Origin: Orbicella faveolata | Lineage: Eukaryota; Cnidaria; Anthozoa; Scleractinia; Merulinidae | Direction: 5' to 3' | DNA length: 64,000 nucleotides | NCBI RefSeq assembly: GCF_002042975.1 | Contig: NW_018148848.1 | Span: 1,969,025 to 2,033,024, forward strand | Shown here: piece by piece, positions 11,447 through 25,300 of the stretch | Layout: each line of letters begins with the position of its first letter | How positions within the stretch are numbered: position 1 is the first letter of the stretch | Translations under genes and position numbers: made by a program | The notes under the pieces: generated by a model | What the model saw: only the letters and a program-made list of their open reading frames with translations | What the model was told of the DNA's origin: nothing | Database searches by the model: none

Positions 11447-12895
11447 TGAATGAATGAATGAAATGAATGAAAAATTTTATTTCAAGGAAGTCTAGCCGAG
11501 GGTAAAAAAAAAAACCTCTACTATTAGGGGACACTTAAAATAAAAAAAATAAGCTATTAAAATTTAAACACCTAAAATTTGACCATGTACAAAAACTAAA
11601 ATTTAACTACCTTATATATTTACAATAATTCACGAAACAAGCTTGGTGGTCATGTACTACTTAAGACAGAGTTCTCGCACTCGTGTTTTATCTTGGACGA
11701 AAAGTTAGTTAAGCAGATCTGTCTTTTGAAAGATTGCAGGGACGGTAAGTTTTTTTAAGTTAGTTGAGAGTCGATTTTTTTCACTAATGAGAAGTTAGCT
11801 TGTTTGCAACTGGGGCCAGGAGTCGATGGCTGTCCAGTTACTCTCATGATCAGCATAGGTCCGATATATCTGAGGGAGTTTTTCCCATCGGTGATAGTAT
11901 TAAATCTGGGAATGTGGAAATCTGCGCCTCTAAGGTTGTAAGTAGAACTTTTCAATGAGAACAAATTTTTGACGCTTGGGAGGAAGGGGGCGGGGGGCAC
12001 AGATCATGCCTGACTTTGAACACCATACAAGCTAAGTCCTGTAGCCTTCTTTCAGAAAGAGTTTTTAAGATAGCTTTCTGCAGTAGTTGCTCATATGCAG
12101 ATTTACTATCTCTGAAGACTGCACGCAAACTCCTCTCCTGGGTGCGTTCGAGTTTTCTCTTGTCACTTGCTCGGCGGAAATGCCAGGTAAGATGGCAATA
12201 GGTGAGGTACGGAAGAATCGCAGCCTTAAAAAGGTGTAGTTTCGCAATGGTGGGCACTAAGTTCTTGAGTCTCGTTAATACACCTATCCTCTGGTTCGCT
12301 TTCTTGCTCGTGATATTTATGTGCTCACTGAAATTAAGCTTGTTGTCAATAGTGACACCTAATAACTTAATACTGTTCAGAGATTCAATGTCAGTTCCTT
12401 ATACATTTACGCGAATCTCGTCTCTCCTGTCCCTCTGTTTATTGTTGATTAACATGGTATGGTATTTGGAGAGGCTCCCCTTAAGTAAGTTCGACTCGTA
12501 CCATAAAGAGGCTATCGTTGCGCTCGCATTTAGGTTGTCATTAATCGTCACAACGTTATCGCTAATTTCGAAAAGCTGCTGGTCATCAGCCTTTGCTTAG
12601 ATTCTGTTGACTTTTTGAAAAATATTTCACAATAACGGTCCCAACGCTAATCCCTGGGGGCAGCCTTGGTGAACTCATTTCCAAGAACCTTTTTTGAGAT
12701 GCCAGCTTCACTCTGTTGGAGCCATCGCATAAAGAGGAGCGCAACAAATTGATGAAATTCTCTTCAAAACCGTATGCTAGTTTACTCAGCAACACAGCTG
12801 GTGCATGGAGTCGAAGGCCTTTGACATATCCGTTGATAAGATTCCTACTAACTGTTTAGATTCCTACTAACTGTTTTTAAAGCAACGTGGATTTC
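11447..12895 (-). mobile_element. LINE fragment (CR1/L2-like), 5'-truncated
   Basis: Minus-strand frames resemble the end of a non-LTR reverse transcriptase. From 12795 downward there is a segment like YGFEENFINLLRSSLCD followed by LPPGISVGTV, matching the usual region before and including a P-Q-G-S-type motif. The 12257-11952 frame has KLHLFKAAILPYLTYCHL and SLRAVFRDSKSAYEQLL, and a final part near 11940-11780 has YNLRGADFHIPR and SLRYIGP. The 3' end is a short (TTCA)n tract at 11448-11470, as in CR1/L2-type LINEs. The frame is broken in several places, so the copy is dead. Confidence 0.8.
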
Positions 12896-12966
12896 AGATC
12901 ACGAGATAATAAGCCGTTACGTTTTCTTGCGTTACACTGTCGTTTCGCTAACTTTCGGCGTGACTT

Positions 12967-13016
12967 GGCTTGGGCATAGTTAGTGGAGGGGACCCCTCCA
13001 CTAACTATGGCTTGGG
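12967..13016. mobile_element. 34-bp hairpin element with 8-bp flanking repeats
   Basis: A perfect 17-bp inverted repeat, CATAGTTAGTGGAGGGG, closes on a single A at 12992. It is bounded by direct repeats GGCTTGGG at 12967-12974 and 13009-13016. This looks like a transposon reduced to its two fused terminal repeats plus target duplication. Alternatives are a template-switch event or an assembly artefact. Confidence 0.55.
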
Positions 13017-15202
13017 TCACGGGTTAAAACGTAGATTAACATGCATATATTCCTTGACGTGCTTGATTTTGATGTGCTTGTTAACTGGAAGGCTCTAGAG
13101 CGAGCCAGCATCACGTTCACATTTGTACAAGGGACAATTTTACCTCCAAGGTAATGCTAATGCTATTACACGAACCAGTGCTACGTAAATAGAAAGGCAC
13201 ATTTGCATTTTCAATTCTCTGCCATGGGAGCTGTGTCAATATTGCCTTCATTAAAAAGTTTGCCTCGGTTCCGAATTTTATGCCATTAATTTTACTTAGC
13301 CTTAAGTATTCGGTTTTGTTATGCTTTTTATATCTGAGGTAATGTTAGCGATCTCCTCATGCAGGGATTTTTCCCCAGGTAAATAATCAGAAAAGCTGAT
13401 TGTGTTCAAACGTTGTACTCACAACTCATGTCGAATATCACGAATGCAGATGTACTTTTGAGGGCAATGCACACAGACAATGCAAATTTCACGAGTGAAG
13501 AAACATAACGAGTTTTTCCAGCGTGTTTTATGTTATTTCTTAAAATTCAAATGTACATAGAACGTTACCAGATTTTACAACAGCATTACATGCACGCTCG
13601 CCTGAAACTACATCACAACACACAATTAGTATTGCGCATGTACCAGTCACGTTCTTTTAAAACTGTTAAGTTGGTTGACATGTTTTAAAATAAAGTTCAG
13701 CTCTCTGATAAATCATGTGCAAAAAATTCATCTTATCCGCGAAGTTTAAAAGACATCTTCAAAACTGATTTCGAGGACAACTACCCTGCACAGCATAGTA
13801 CTGTGTTGGATGATTTCTCTACGAGAACGGTCAGGCTTTTAATTAAGCGAGGAGTAACTTAAGAATATTGTCAAGCACGGAAGAATTTCACTGTCTTTCA
13901 GTTGGAATCAGGTTTGTTCAGTGGAATCAGTACCGATTAACTTATAGGCTTTGATTGCCAAATTGTGGTAGGAAGAATGCCCATCGTGGTCGATCATCTT
14001 ACACTGTTTGCTGTACATAAGCTTACATACGCTGGCAGCTTCGCCTTGCGTGACATACATAATTATAAGCAATTTGAATTGCTTTAGTTTTTACCTTGCA
14101 ACTTAAAGAGACTCAACTGGAACACATTAATTAATATGGTTCTAATTATTTTTGCTTGCCTTTAGACACTGAGCTATGCTTTCATAAAATGCTATGTTTG
14201 TCTGGGACTGTGGTGATTTGAAGGGTTGACATACTCCTTAATGACTTTTTAGAATGAACGGAATCGTGATGAGTTGCATGTAAAGTAACCAAAAGTCACG
14301 GTCATAACCACGTGAAGAGGTTATGAGCTGCTTAAAGTGGTTAGGTCACGTTAATTTTCACAATATTTGTCACGTAAGTGGCCTTTACAACCGTCATGTG
14401 CGTTTGCAGTAAATGGTTATTGCAATAATTTGGGAAAAACATGAGATTTAATAAAATAGCAATTACAAAACACTGTATGGCAGCGCGAGTTGAAAGTCGT
14501 TCCTATATTAGACAGTTGAACTACCACGTTCTGGGACCATCTTTTTTTTTTTCAATTTTGTGTGCCGAGAAATCTGCAAGAAGTGACCACCTATATCATA
14601 TGTGTAAAGAAGACTTAAGCGGTATTGAGGCCTGGCGTAATTAATTGGATTGTTTCTCTTATTATAGTGAAATTTGCAAATAACTTAATTGCAATGTATA
14701 CATTTTATCAAAAGGGTCTTAAAGTATTCCCTCTTTCATTCGTCGCCATTCTCTTCACTGCGTTTTAGAGGAAAAAACCAGTTAGAAGTAAAAATTTGAA
14801 AAATATTTGGTGAAACTGAAATGTCAAATAGTTAAGTAGATGACGTTTTGGGCTTAGCCCTCTTCAGGTCGATATATAACCGTTATATCAAGGTGTGATT
14901 TGTATTGTCAAGAAAGCAGCGCTCTTATCGAGATGTACCAGAGCACGCGCAGTACCGTAGGACGTGAAAGGCATTACTGATTCCGTGCAGTTACATGGCA
15001 CCCAACCAAAAGATGCTTCTTGTACTTGTTGCTTCCTTCCTTACTAAAGTTCTAAAGTTCTTATGAATACGTCGTTTTCCTTTCAGGTAAAGCTGATGAA
15101 AGGAAATTTTGTCCCACCTCGCAGTTCAGCAATTGGAGACGAATGTTGTGATACGTCGGAACATTTCTCTAGATGGCTATTGAAGGTCCCTGAAACTCAG
15201 TG
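13017..15202. other. Intergenic and 5' leader of the TRPC-like gene
   Basis: No coding exons found. An acceptor-like tttcctttcag just before 15088 suggests that the 5'UTR of the TRPC-like gene starts in an upstream non-coding exon. An in-frame TGA at 15191 supports the ATG at 15203. Confidence 0.45.
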
Positions 15203-18200
15203 ATGACTGCTTCAGACATTGAGGTAGAATGTGAGAGTCTCGCCGGCAATGGACAAGACGGTGATACAACGTGCAGCGAAAGTGACAGTGAAAGGCCAAA
15301 AAAGAGAGGTAGTAGCAGAGCAGCGCTTTTAACATTGCTAATTTTCTTTTCTTGGTGATGCATTATTACCAATCCGGCAAAGTTGGTATTTCGGTTCAAA
15401 AGGTCCAATTACTTAATAAGACCTCTTCAACAACATGTACCTTACTTTTTTTCTTCTTTTAACACTATGTTTGTTCCTAAATGTGTACGCGAGGCTTGAG
15501 ATAGGAATTATCCTCCAAACCATGGTAGAAATAACTTCTGAAAACCTTATGTATCAAATATATCAGTATTCATTTATAACCTCTTACATTTGACTGATGT
15601 CTACCCAGCTTTCGAGGAGTCGCTGATAAAGACCATAAGGAAAGGCAACTTCCTTGAAATCAGTGAGAAAATCACACCAAAGGCATTTACAAAATGCGAG
15701 AAGAACGCTATGCAGATGTCAATGCTGGTGAGTCCATCATATTCTCACAACTCCTCTTTGATCCAGAACTGAAAACCAGTGCATTATCTCATACCAAAAT
15801 CAAGACATCATTGGTAAGACTTTTGTATAACTTTTTGAGCGCTCGATGTAAGTTACGAGAGGAAACAAGAATCTAGTTTTATTTGCTGGATTACGTCTTC
15901 TGACTTGCACAATAATCTTTCGGATTGACTAGCAAATGCATACCCTCTTTGAAGTAGGCATGTTTGGTTATATCGGACGACTGACTTTGGTGGATTCAAC
16001 ATCTTTACAGGACACTAACCCAGACACTTTCATGCGACTCCCGCAAATGAATAGGACTTACTAATAAAATGTTCACCCTTCGAGAATCAACGCCTAAACA
16101 GGAAAAAGACATTAGACAACGCAAACATGACCACCAATGCAAGCAGTTGTTCTAGGGTAAAGAATTATTAACGCGCGAAAGCAAATAACTTGGAGGAAAA
16201 AACTATATGTGCGGCTTGCGGGTATTTGAATCACAAGACTCACTCGATGACTATCCAAACAACCAATAAACTACGAAGCTCAAGCCTAAACAATTCTGAA
16301 AGCTCCTATCAAAGCTCATACAATTAGGCTAGTATAGTTACTGGGATGATTTTAGTTCAATCATGCTGCATGTAATCTGCGGTAACTTTACGCTTCATTT
16401 CAACTCCACAAAACTATCTCAAGTTAATCCCAACCGTGTCTGTGCCTTTTTGTTTTATTACCTACTGAATTTGAAAAGCAGTGATGGTGAAAGTGTTAGT
16501 GAATAAAGATTTCATCTTGCTGATTGTCAGGCAGGCGATAATTGTGATTCGAAAGTGTTGTAAATAAATGAATCAATCAATAAGTAAATAAATAAATAAA
16601 TAAATAAAAGTGTTACCTTAACCCCAACGCATGAGCTTTCATCGAAACTAATCGAAAAAAGACAGTATGTTCTGTCAGTTATTTAAGAGTAACACAAAGG
16701 TTAACTTTATTTTTAGAAGCTCGACGGTAATAATAGCACTTCAGTTGGGTAAGTAAGTGTTTCTCTACAAAAATTAAAGATTTTTCATTTGTTATTGTTT
16801 TTAACACCAAGGTGAGTTACGAACTTCGCTCTTTGGCGGACAGGAGGTTACCAAACTTTGAAGATGAGGAAAAATTAGCGTCCTCTGTGGAGGAATTCAC
16901 TAACTGTCTGATGAACCCCTTAAAATCTGACATAAAGTGCCGTTTACAGTTCAAGCAGTGCTTTGATGAAGTCATGGAAACTGCTATTGAGCTTGGGCAA
17001 AAGAAGGTCGGTGATTACAAATCGTCTTTTTGTTGCCTTAGAAAGTGAGCTATGCGTGGAACCTATTGAATCGTTATAACAATCCAAAAGTAGTCTGCTG
17101 GGGCAATACGCTTGACTCTTAATGTCCCTCTTCACCCGTTGGACACGTATGGGTAAGTGTGCCCAAGGGGAACCCATGCTTGAAAGACTGGAGGGGAATT
17201 GAATTGACTTGCGACTGGCATCTTATGACAATAGTTTTGTAGGAGACTAACGACTGACCAACGAGAGGTATCGAGACTCTGAGACTTAATCTTTATTCTT
17301 CGGGACTTCTACGTCTTCCACTATGCTTACTTCCTCTGCTTAATACAACTTTCCAATGAACTCACTTTTATGCTAACTCTAGTTACGCCCGGGACTCAAG
17401 CCAAAGGTAAATCAGGTGGCACAAAACAAAGTACTCAGATGTAAATCCTAAACGAACGCAGCTGACTTGATAATTCAAGCCGAGATTAACCAACTAGAAA
17501 AAATATAATAATCTTTAGCGACAGCTAACCGTGGATCTATCTAGGGGAAGTATAAGCTAAGGTCGCAAGAACGACACAGACGTGTACACACGTGAGCGTC
17601 CGAAGAAAGATTCTAGAAAGAAACGTTTCCAAGGAAAACGAAAGAGGCGTTCATTCAAGAATTGAGAGTTCCACTCCTGTTAATTAACCTTGGCTTGCCA
17701 AAACTAAGCTTTCTTTAAAATATAATTTCTTAATATTTGGCTCCAAAACAGTCTTGCTCACTCGTAGTGCTATAGATGCATCTCAGAGATGCATCTGTAG
17801 ATGCATCTGTTTATGCATCTCAGAGATGCATCTACAGTACTGTAGATGCACTCTGCAACCTACAATCTGCAAAAATCAAACATTTTATGCATGTGACCCT
17901 GGACGGGAAGCCGAACGCGCGCAGCATTCTTCCAGTTACTAAACATTTTCTATTTATTGTTTCTTTCCAGTTTTTCACCCATCCAGTAATTGATAATCTT
18001 AACAATGACAAGTGGTATGGTGAACTTGGTGAAATGTGGACGCCATCTTATCTCAGCATTGGACGGTGGAAATGGATGTTTCTTGACTTATGGTGTTTGT
18101 TTGATTTGGTCCTATTTCCAATTGTTTTCATTGTCCTTTACCTTATCCACCTTGGGAGGGCAAAGTGGAGTAACAGTACAGGTAATTTTTGAACTCCAGA

Positions 18201-19352
18201 TTTCAAACTACTTTAAAACAATCAATAAACGTTGTTAATGGTAAACAGGAACAACCAGTTGTCTGACTTTTTCTTTGGTCTCTCAATAACACTCTCCATA
18301 GTAAATAAACAAGGCTTATTCAGGTTGGAGTTTGTTTTACATTAGATTTTTTTTTTCAATACATTTGTACATAAGTAGAGACTGTTTCAGGAAATTGCTT
18401 CTGAGAATAATGTCGAAGAACTGAGATATCATTTGAAAGAGAATGCGTTGATGACGCCAAATCTGCAGCAAAACCATGGTTTCTTGTGCATGTATTCTTG
18501 ACGAGCGAAGATGGCTAGAGGAGATATCGCTTTCTTTGAACTCATTCTTGTTCGGCCATAAGTGCTGGGCTTTGAGGCAAACCTTGACACCCAAGACTGG
18601 CAATGAGTTGGGCTCCTTCTTGATGTAGAAGACAAAGAACACGTCACAATAGAGCGCGCCTCACAAACCTATTGTTTTCATTGTTTTCCTCGTTCTTTTG
18701 TCCTTTTATTCTCTATTGCTTTGCGTCAGCTGGGTCCTCTGCAGCAAGTAAGAGCCGCGAGTTGGTAAACATGGGGTTATTTTGTAGCAAACCAAGCTGT
18801 TGTTAGGCATTCCTGCGATACTGGTCGTGTGGTTAGACAAACTTAAAGATTTTTGTTTTTCATCGCAGAACGATGTAAAATCGACCTTTATGGTAAGTTT
18901 CTATTTCTTATTTTTACCCAAAGTTAAAACGGCTTTGAGAGTCGTTTCGATTACAATTTATAGTAAAATTGCCATGTTAAATAAAAAACTTATTGCGTAC
19001 ATTTATAACATAAAAGACACCTAGACATAAAAGACACCTAGATAAAGTCTGTCACGTTTGAACTTCTTAACCCCACGAATTTTCACCTGAAGACATATGG
19101 TTCTCGAGCTTTTGCTGTTTCCGCTCCTGAACTCTGGAACAGTCTACCTGTTTCTATCCGCTCATGTGACAATCTAAGTTCTTTTAAATCTAAACTCAAA
19201 ACTCATCTTTTTAAGAAAACTTATTATTCTTGGCGATTTTTACCTTCTATTACTTTCTTAAATGCACATTTTTAATTATTAAGATTAGTACAGATCATTT
19301 TGGCGAATTGTACAGCGCCTAGAGCAGGCATGGATAGGCGCTATATAAATAT

Positions 19353-19391
<39 letters not shown>

Positions 19392-22300
19392 TTAACTTCA
19401 GACAGATTACTTTTGTCAGCATGTTGACATTTGTGAACATAGCTAGGTAAACCCTACCTAACACTATCCTATGCCAAAGAAGATTTTCCGCTGCGCCAGT
19501 CAACGACTAAGCTTAGTTTGAAAAGGTGTTTGACCAAATAGATATCGTTTGTAGCGGAATTATCGCTGATTCATTGTGCTTTATGATTATCCATCCGTCC
19601 TTGGCTTCATAGGACTCATAAGGCCTTGCGCGTTGTAATAAGAATTCAGTCGCGCCTTTTTTTGTGTGTTCGTATTTTATTTCCACAGAGACGTATCGAG
19701 AATATTTCACTACACCTTACTTCCTATTTATCCGTGACACGTTGAGTTATCTGGCCTTACTTGGACTCCATTTGTCCATTTGTCTCAGTCCAACAAGCGT
19801 TGAATTCAGCGAACAAGAGTGGGCTATCCTGATCTTCTTCGTGGGCCGAATGGTGATGGAAATTAAGCAATTCTGCGTAATAAAGGTGCAAGTGGGACAA
19901 GGAAGTAAAGATAAAATTAAAATCTTTGACTTGAAAGACGCCAACCAGGAAGAGATTGACGACTTGCTCACAGAGCTAGATGAACTCCATCATCAAAGTG
20001 AGAAGCAAAAGGATAACAAAGTTGAAGTCAAGCGTGTAAAGAAGTGTGCTTCTCCTTGTAAGAACGTAGCGATTATTGCTTTAAAGAAATTGAAGAAGTT
20101 TACCAGGTAAATGGTATTCACTTTGAATAACTGCGAGAGGTAGAACAGTTTCCGATAGCCCTATGTTTAAGTCAAATGCTGCTAACAAATTAACACAAAG
20201 TAAGTTGATTACATCTAAATGTTCTATATTATTGTGATACGTTTTCTAAAAGCCATTCACTGACCTAATTATTTGGCCCAATACAAAACACCCCCGATGA
20301 GAGCCATAAGTTGTAATAAGAAGCAAGCAAGGTTAAATAAGCTCCGTTTGTAATTGGTTTTCAGAAAAAAGAATGATGAAAAGCCAATAGATGTCTGGGC
20401 TTAGGGGGTTATAAACCATAATTTTCCTCATGATTTAGTTTTGAATGTATTTCCGATAATCATTACCTCAGTCCTTAATTAACACTAACGGAATAATCGT
20501 TTGTAACTATGTGTAGTAGGGTCTTTTCGGTTAACTCTGCAGTTAGACTTGACATATTGCATCTACTAAATCTTTCTCACCTTCTCACATCAGAGATACC
20601 TGGAACTGTTTGGACCTTATCACTATGTTCGTCTACACCTGCACGTTTCTGCTGAGAATGGTCACGTGGTCTTCATCCAAATCAGTGGTAAACAATCGAT
20701 CCCTTGTCATAGCTGGCTACTTGTATGGCCTCAATACTATGATCCTCACTTTCAGAGTATTTGGTCAGGTGATGGAGACAGTAAAAGGGCTTGGAACCAT
20801 TCAAATCGCCTTGTTCAGTATCATCAGAGACATTGCAACGATATTTTGGCAGTTTGTCGCGATTGTCATCGCCTTCTCGTTCGCAATCACGAAAATGTAC
20901 ATGTCGGAGAAGTCGTTTATCACAGAAAAATATGATGGTATCCCGTAAGTGTATTTTTTTATGTTAGGTATGTAAAAGGAGATCATTTCTTTAACGTCAT
21001 ACCAGAAGCAAGACTGGCAGGTAATAGCAAGCGAATGCAAAAGATTGGTTAAAAATTGGTAAATGGCACTCAAAGTGTTAACTGTGTAGACTACTGACAT
21101 TTTACATTTCTACGGCTTAACATCAATTAGCATTTACTTCTATTGTAAGAAGTCGGGTTTTGACCTGAGTTCAAGTTAAAACAGCTAAGACTTGTAAGAA
21201 GTTTAGAACCTGACTTCTTACAGGTTTTAGCTGTTCAATTATATGAAGCTTTTCCTTGTCACGTGGTGCTGAGGCAAAGTTGGAAAGCAACCGTATAGGT
21301 AAAAGCAACTGACAGGCGGGTAGGTGAAAGAGCCCTGAAAATGTTAGAAGCGACTTAAGAACAAAAGCGATATATTTTATCACTGCCTGGCAAATTGACT
21401 AGCTATAACAGAGAACATGAATTTGTGATTTACTGATTCAAGTACTTCCTTTTTTTTAGGGTGTGCAGTACGTCTGGACCAACCTGGTAAGTCAGGGAGA
21501 GGTGTGAGGTGGTCACAGTGGAGTGAAGTCGGGTCTTACAGGGCTCCGACTGAAATTGGAAGTTTTCGTATTTAAAATGAATTTTTTTTTTTTTGAAAAA
21601 TGCTAAAAAAAAAAGACACTTTTGCCTTTAACATCTTTATAAATTCAGACCTAAGAAAATTGTAAGTAATGACATATAATATAAGTTTGAGTCATGTAAG
21701 TGTTGCTATGATTAAATAAATGTGTTGTTTTTTTTTTTTTTTTTTTTTTGTTTTTTTTTTTAAAACTTGGTAAGTCAGGCAATAATTGCTCTTCTATCCT
21801 CGTTTACCTCCACTTTTTTACACTGATTATAGTCACAAAAGTGAGTTCACCTTCTGTCTTTTGGTGTCTCCTCTCAGCTGGTGGACCGTGGTAAAACACC
21901 TCTGCTGGTCGTTGCTTGGAATAGCGGAACTGGAGACGCTTGAATCAGTTGACAGTGCGACGGTGACGCTTGCTCACTTGTTGTATGGTATTTTCCTGGT
22001 CGTGGGTGTCATTCTTCTTGTTAACATGATGATAGCTCTTTTATCCAACACTTACCAGCGTGTGGAAGTAAGAAACTTTCAGTTCCTGCTTTGCTTCAAT
22101 GCTTATTGTGGAGTTAGCATGGGACAGTGATTTGTAGCGCTTACAAGACCTCCACCGGGATCAACTCCTTGATGACGCTTTATAAATAACCAGCTGGTGT
22201 TCCTTCAGATTTATAGCCATGTTATGTTTGTTTGTTGCATTCGTTTCGTCAGTGTTAGTGGCGTGCCTATAAATAGCCTGCTCGCAGGTCTAAACTAGTG

Positions 22301-25300
22301 ATTAACATGATTGATTCCAGTTAACTATATCAAGATAACAGAGGGCCAATTAGTGTCTGAAAGTACTCTTAAAGGTAGTTCAGGTCACCAATAGCGGCAG
22401 ACTTCGAATACAGCTCTTAAAAATTACGGAACTCAAAGTCCCTGGACATGACACTGAGTCGAACGTTATTCAGGTTTCCAATTTGGTTTAAAGCAGTTGT
22501 ATTGTTGTTTGGTTCTTTCTTGTTCAATTCAGTCAGATGAAATGTGATTTATTTTAGATTTTTTAATGTATTTCATTTACTGAGTTTGTAAGATTTATTT
22601 GAAAAAACAGTGATCTGTGAAAATATCGAAGTTTGTCAACTGTCTTGAGCTTACACTGTAGTACTTGCTGGCTATTTTAAGGACAATTCTTTAATGGAAT
22701 GGAAGTTCAAGAAAGCCATCACAATCCAGACGTACAGCTCGTATGATCCAATACCTGTGCCACTAAACCTTGTGTCCAGTCTTGTTATGGGGGTTTGGTG
22801 GTTGTGGAAGAAATGTAGAAGGTGCTGCAAAGGACATCCAGACATCCCGACTTCTGCTGTACGGCACGTAAGTTTTTAGCGTGCCTGGCGATTCTGACTT
22901 GTATATCTTATAGATTGAAATGATCACAGCATTTCTATCTCTTAAAATATAAGCTGCTCTGACCATTTATCTGCGTATTCTGCAAGGGTCTTTTTTCTTG
23001 ATGCTTTTCTGTTCTTTTTTTACAGAAAGTAAATTGATCGTGTCAATTTCTTGAAACGTAGAATTCTAGGTCTAGGTCCTCTTTACCAATGTGCTTTTAG
23101 GGTAATTTCTTACCGTAGTTCTTATCGACGAAGAAGAGGGATGCGTGTTAGAGACCTACTATTGTCGCTTTTCTCATTTCTTCCAGACTAAAGAGCTGGA
23201 TGAAGTTATTGAAAAGCTTCAAACTAGTTATTTTGCAGCTTATGGCTTTTCGTTTCCTCAAACAGGTAGGTACAACGAGGAGATAACACCTAGTTTTTGC
23301 TGTTAATGACGATTATATTTTAGATGTGGATGGAGTTTTATCTGTGTTGGACAGCTCTTTTTTCATTTTTTGTTAATGTGGTCCTTAATGTAGTGGCCCA
23401 AAGACATAGTGTCAATTAAATTTTACAGAAGAAATACAAGCAGAAGAACGTGACAAAACCGACATCTGCTTTAAACAATTACAAATGTCCTCTCGTCTTT
23501 TCAAATATACCTAAATAAAATGAACTGCGTTGTGTGAAATGAATTATATCTAGCCACAGAAAGTTTTCTCTTTTGTTTGTTTTTTATAGAGGAAGGGAAG
23601 ATGGACCAGTTGTTTTTGGAAGCTGAGGGTAATCGTCGAATTGCCAATCAAACTGCGCAGAGAGCATTCCTGGCTCGCCAAGATGTTCTAGCGACAGGCC
23701 AAAAGGTAGCATCGGGTTTTGCTTAATGTCAAAGCAGACTACATTGTACTAGAAACATGTTTTTCCTGTTTGGTAACTTTTTTTTGTTTACATCATTACA
23801 GGCGTGGCATAGCATGGGTGTAAAGGTGAGGGACTGCCTTCTCCTGTACGAGGGAGTCAAAAGTTGTGAGGTTTGTGAGACTTCTCCACAATCAACAGCA
23901 TCACTATTGCATCATGGTGCCAGATACGTTTTTCCGTTCTCCAAGGACTTCCCACACTTTGAGGTAGGAATGAAAATACTTTTTGTGTGTTTTGTTCGGT
24001 GTTTGTTTGATTTTCTCACTGAGTACTCTCGTTTAACTTGGCTTGTGTCTTGTGGCTTCCTTACCACCTTAGGTTCTAGTCCTAGAAACTGGTAGAAACA
24101 GGTTTCTCGAAGTCGGCGTGGTGCGAAAGGGATACGATTTTCATTTGAGACCTGGATGCTATACTGGTAGCGTGGCCTATCACGCGGATGGAAATATTGT
24201 CGATGGCGGAAATGAAGACTTAACAACACGCAGATTAATTGAAGGTACGGTAAAATTTTCCACGTAGCGAAATAGAGGAATCCATCCATCTTCTGTTAAG
24301 TACCTATATACAGCTTCACTCCTTAGCATTTTCGTTGCGCCAACAATCAAACGTAGTCGACTAAATTGTGTCAATCAATATCTGAGATTGTCAATGAGCC
24401 CAGCCAACCATAGGTATTCGGTTATATCACATTTAGTTGGTTCCATTTATTATGTATCCATGGGTCAATCTCAGTGGAAAATCTAAAATAGCATACTACA
24501 AATCAGTGATCAATAAATGGGGCATAAAAATATAACACCAGTAAAGATGATAATTTGGTTACTTGTCCATTGTTGTCGTTGTTGAGAGTTTCTTGCTCTC
24601 TGTTCTCTTCCTTTAGTTCCTGTGGTGAATCGAGGTGATCTGATTGGTTGCATTCTTAAGTTCGAAATGGAATCTAACGGCAAGGTACCAGTTGTATTTT
24701 GTTTGAATGGAGACCAGGTGACAGATAAAGAGTTGCTGATAGAGTGTGACAAAACAACAAAACAACTTTACCCTTACGTAGGGATGGGTCAACACGGAGT
24801 TCAAGTGTTAGCCAAGGTAAGGATTTCAGGGTAAAATGTGATGTGTATTCGTTGAAAAATACGCGAATGACCCTTCTCACAGTAGACTTCTCAAGGCGTA
24901 TTTATAACGAGTCCGTGGAATTGCTTGTCAGTAGAGATTTGTCGATAACCAGGCTGAAGCGAGTTTGTGATGCCTAATAAACCCTCTTATGTACTTTACA
25001 TTTTAACACAAGATACCAAAAATAATGACAGCGTTGGTCACTTGGTTCACACCAAAAAGAATCAGGAGAATTCAAAATGAAGCTACAATAGAATCAACTA
25101 GAAATGTTTTTCGAATGCTAGCCAACCGGGTCAGGAGTTCCTTGCTTGCTTTCTGCATTGGTTGTTTATTCTTTGAAAAGAAGCTTTTAGGGACCACCTT
25201 TTCTCAGCTTAATCTAAATTTACGAAACCATTTTGTCCAATTTACCGGGTTTCTATCTTTCTTAGGAGGGTTGGCTATTGAAGTGATCATGTGCACTCGA

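Noticed and set aside
12202-12600. 132-codon + strand frame
   Set aside because: Antisense shadow of the LINE fragment read on the minus strand.
15694-15876. Alternative frame continuing after TRPC exon 2 (ESIIFSQLLFDPELKTSALS)
   Set aside because: Exon 2 in the other frame ends at a good donor and joins exon 3 in phase with a TRPC-like sequence, so this frame is probably intron. Not fully excluded as an alternative exon.
18337-18647. Two overlapping minus-strand open frames (101 and 72 codons)
   Set aside because: Inside a TRPC intron, no recognised domain, no splice support. Could be a fragment of a retroposed transcript, but I could not identify a source.
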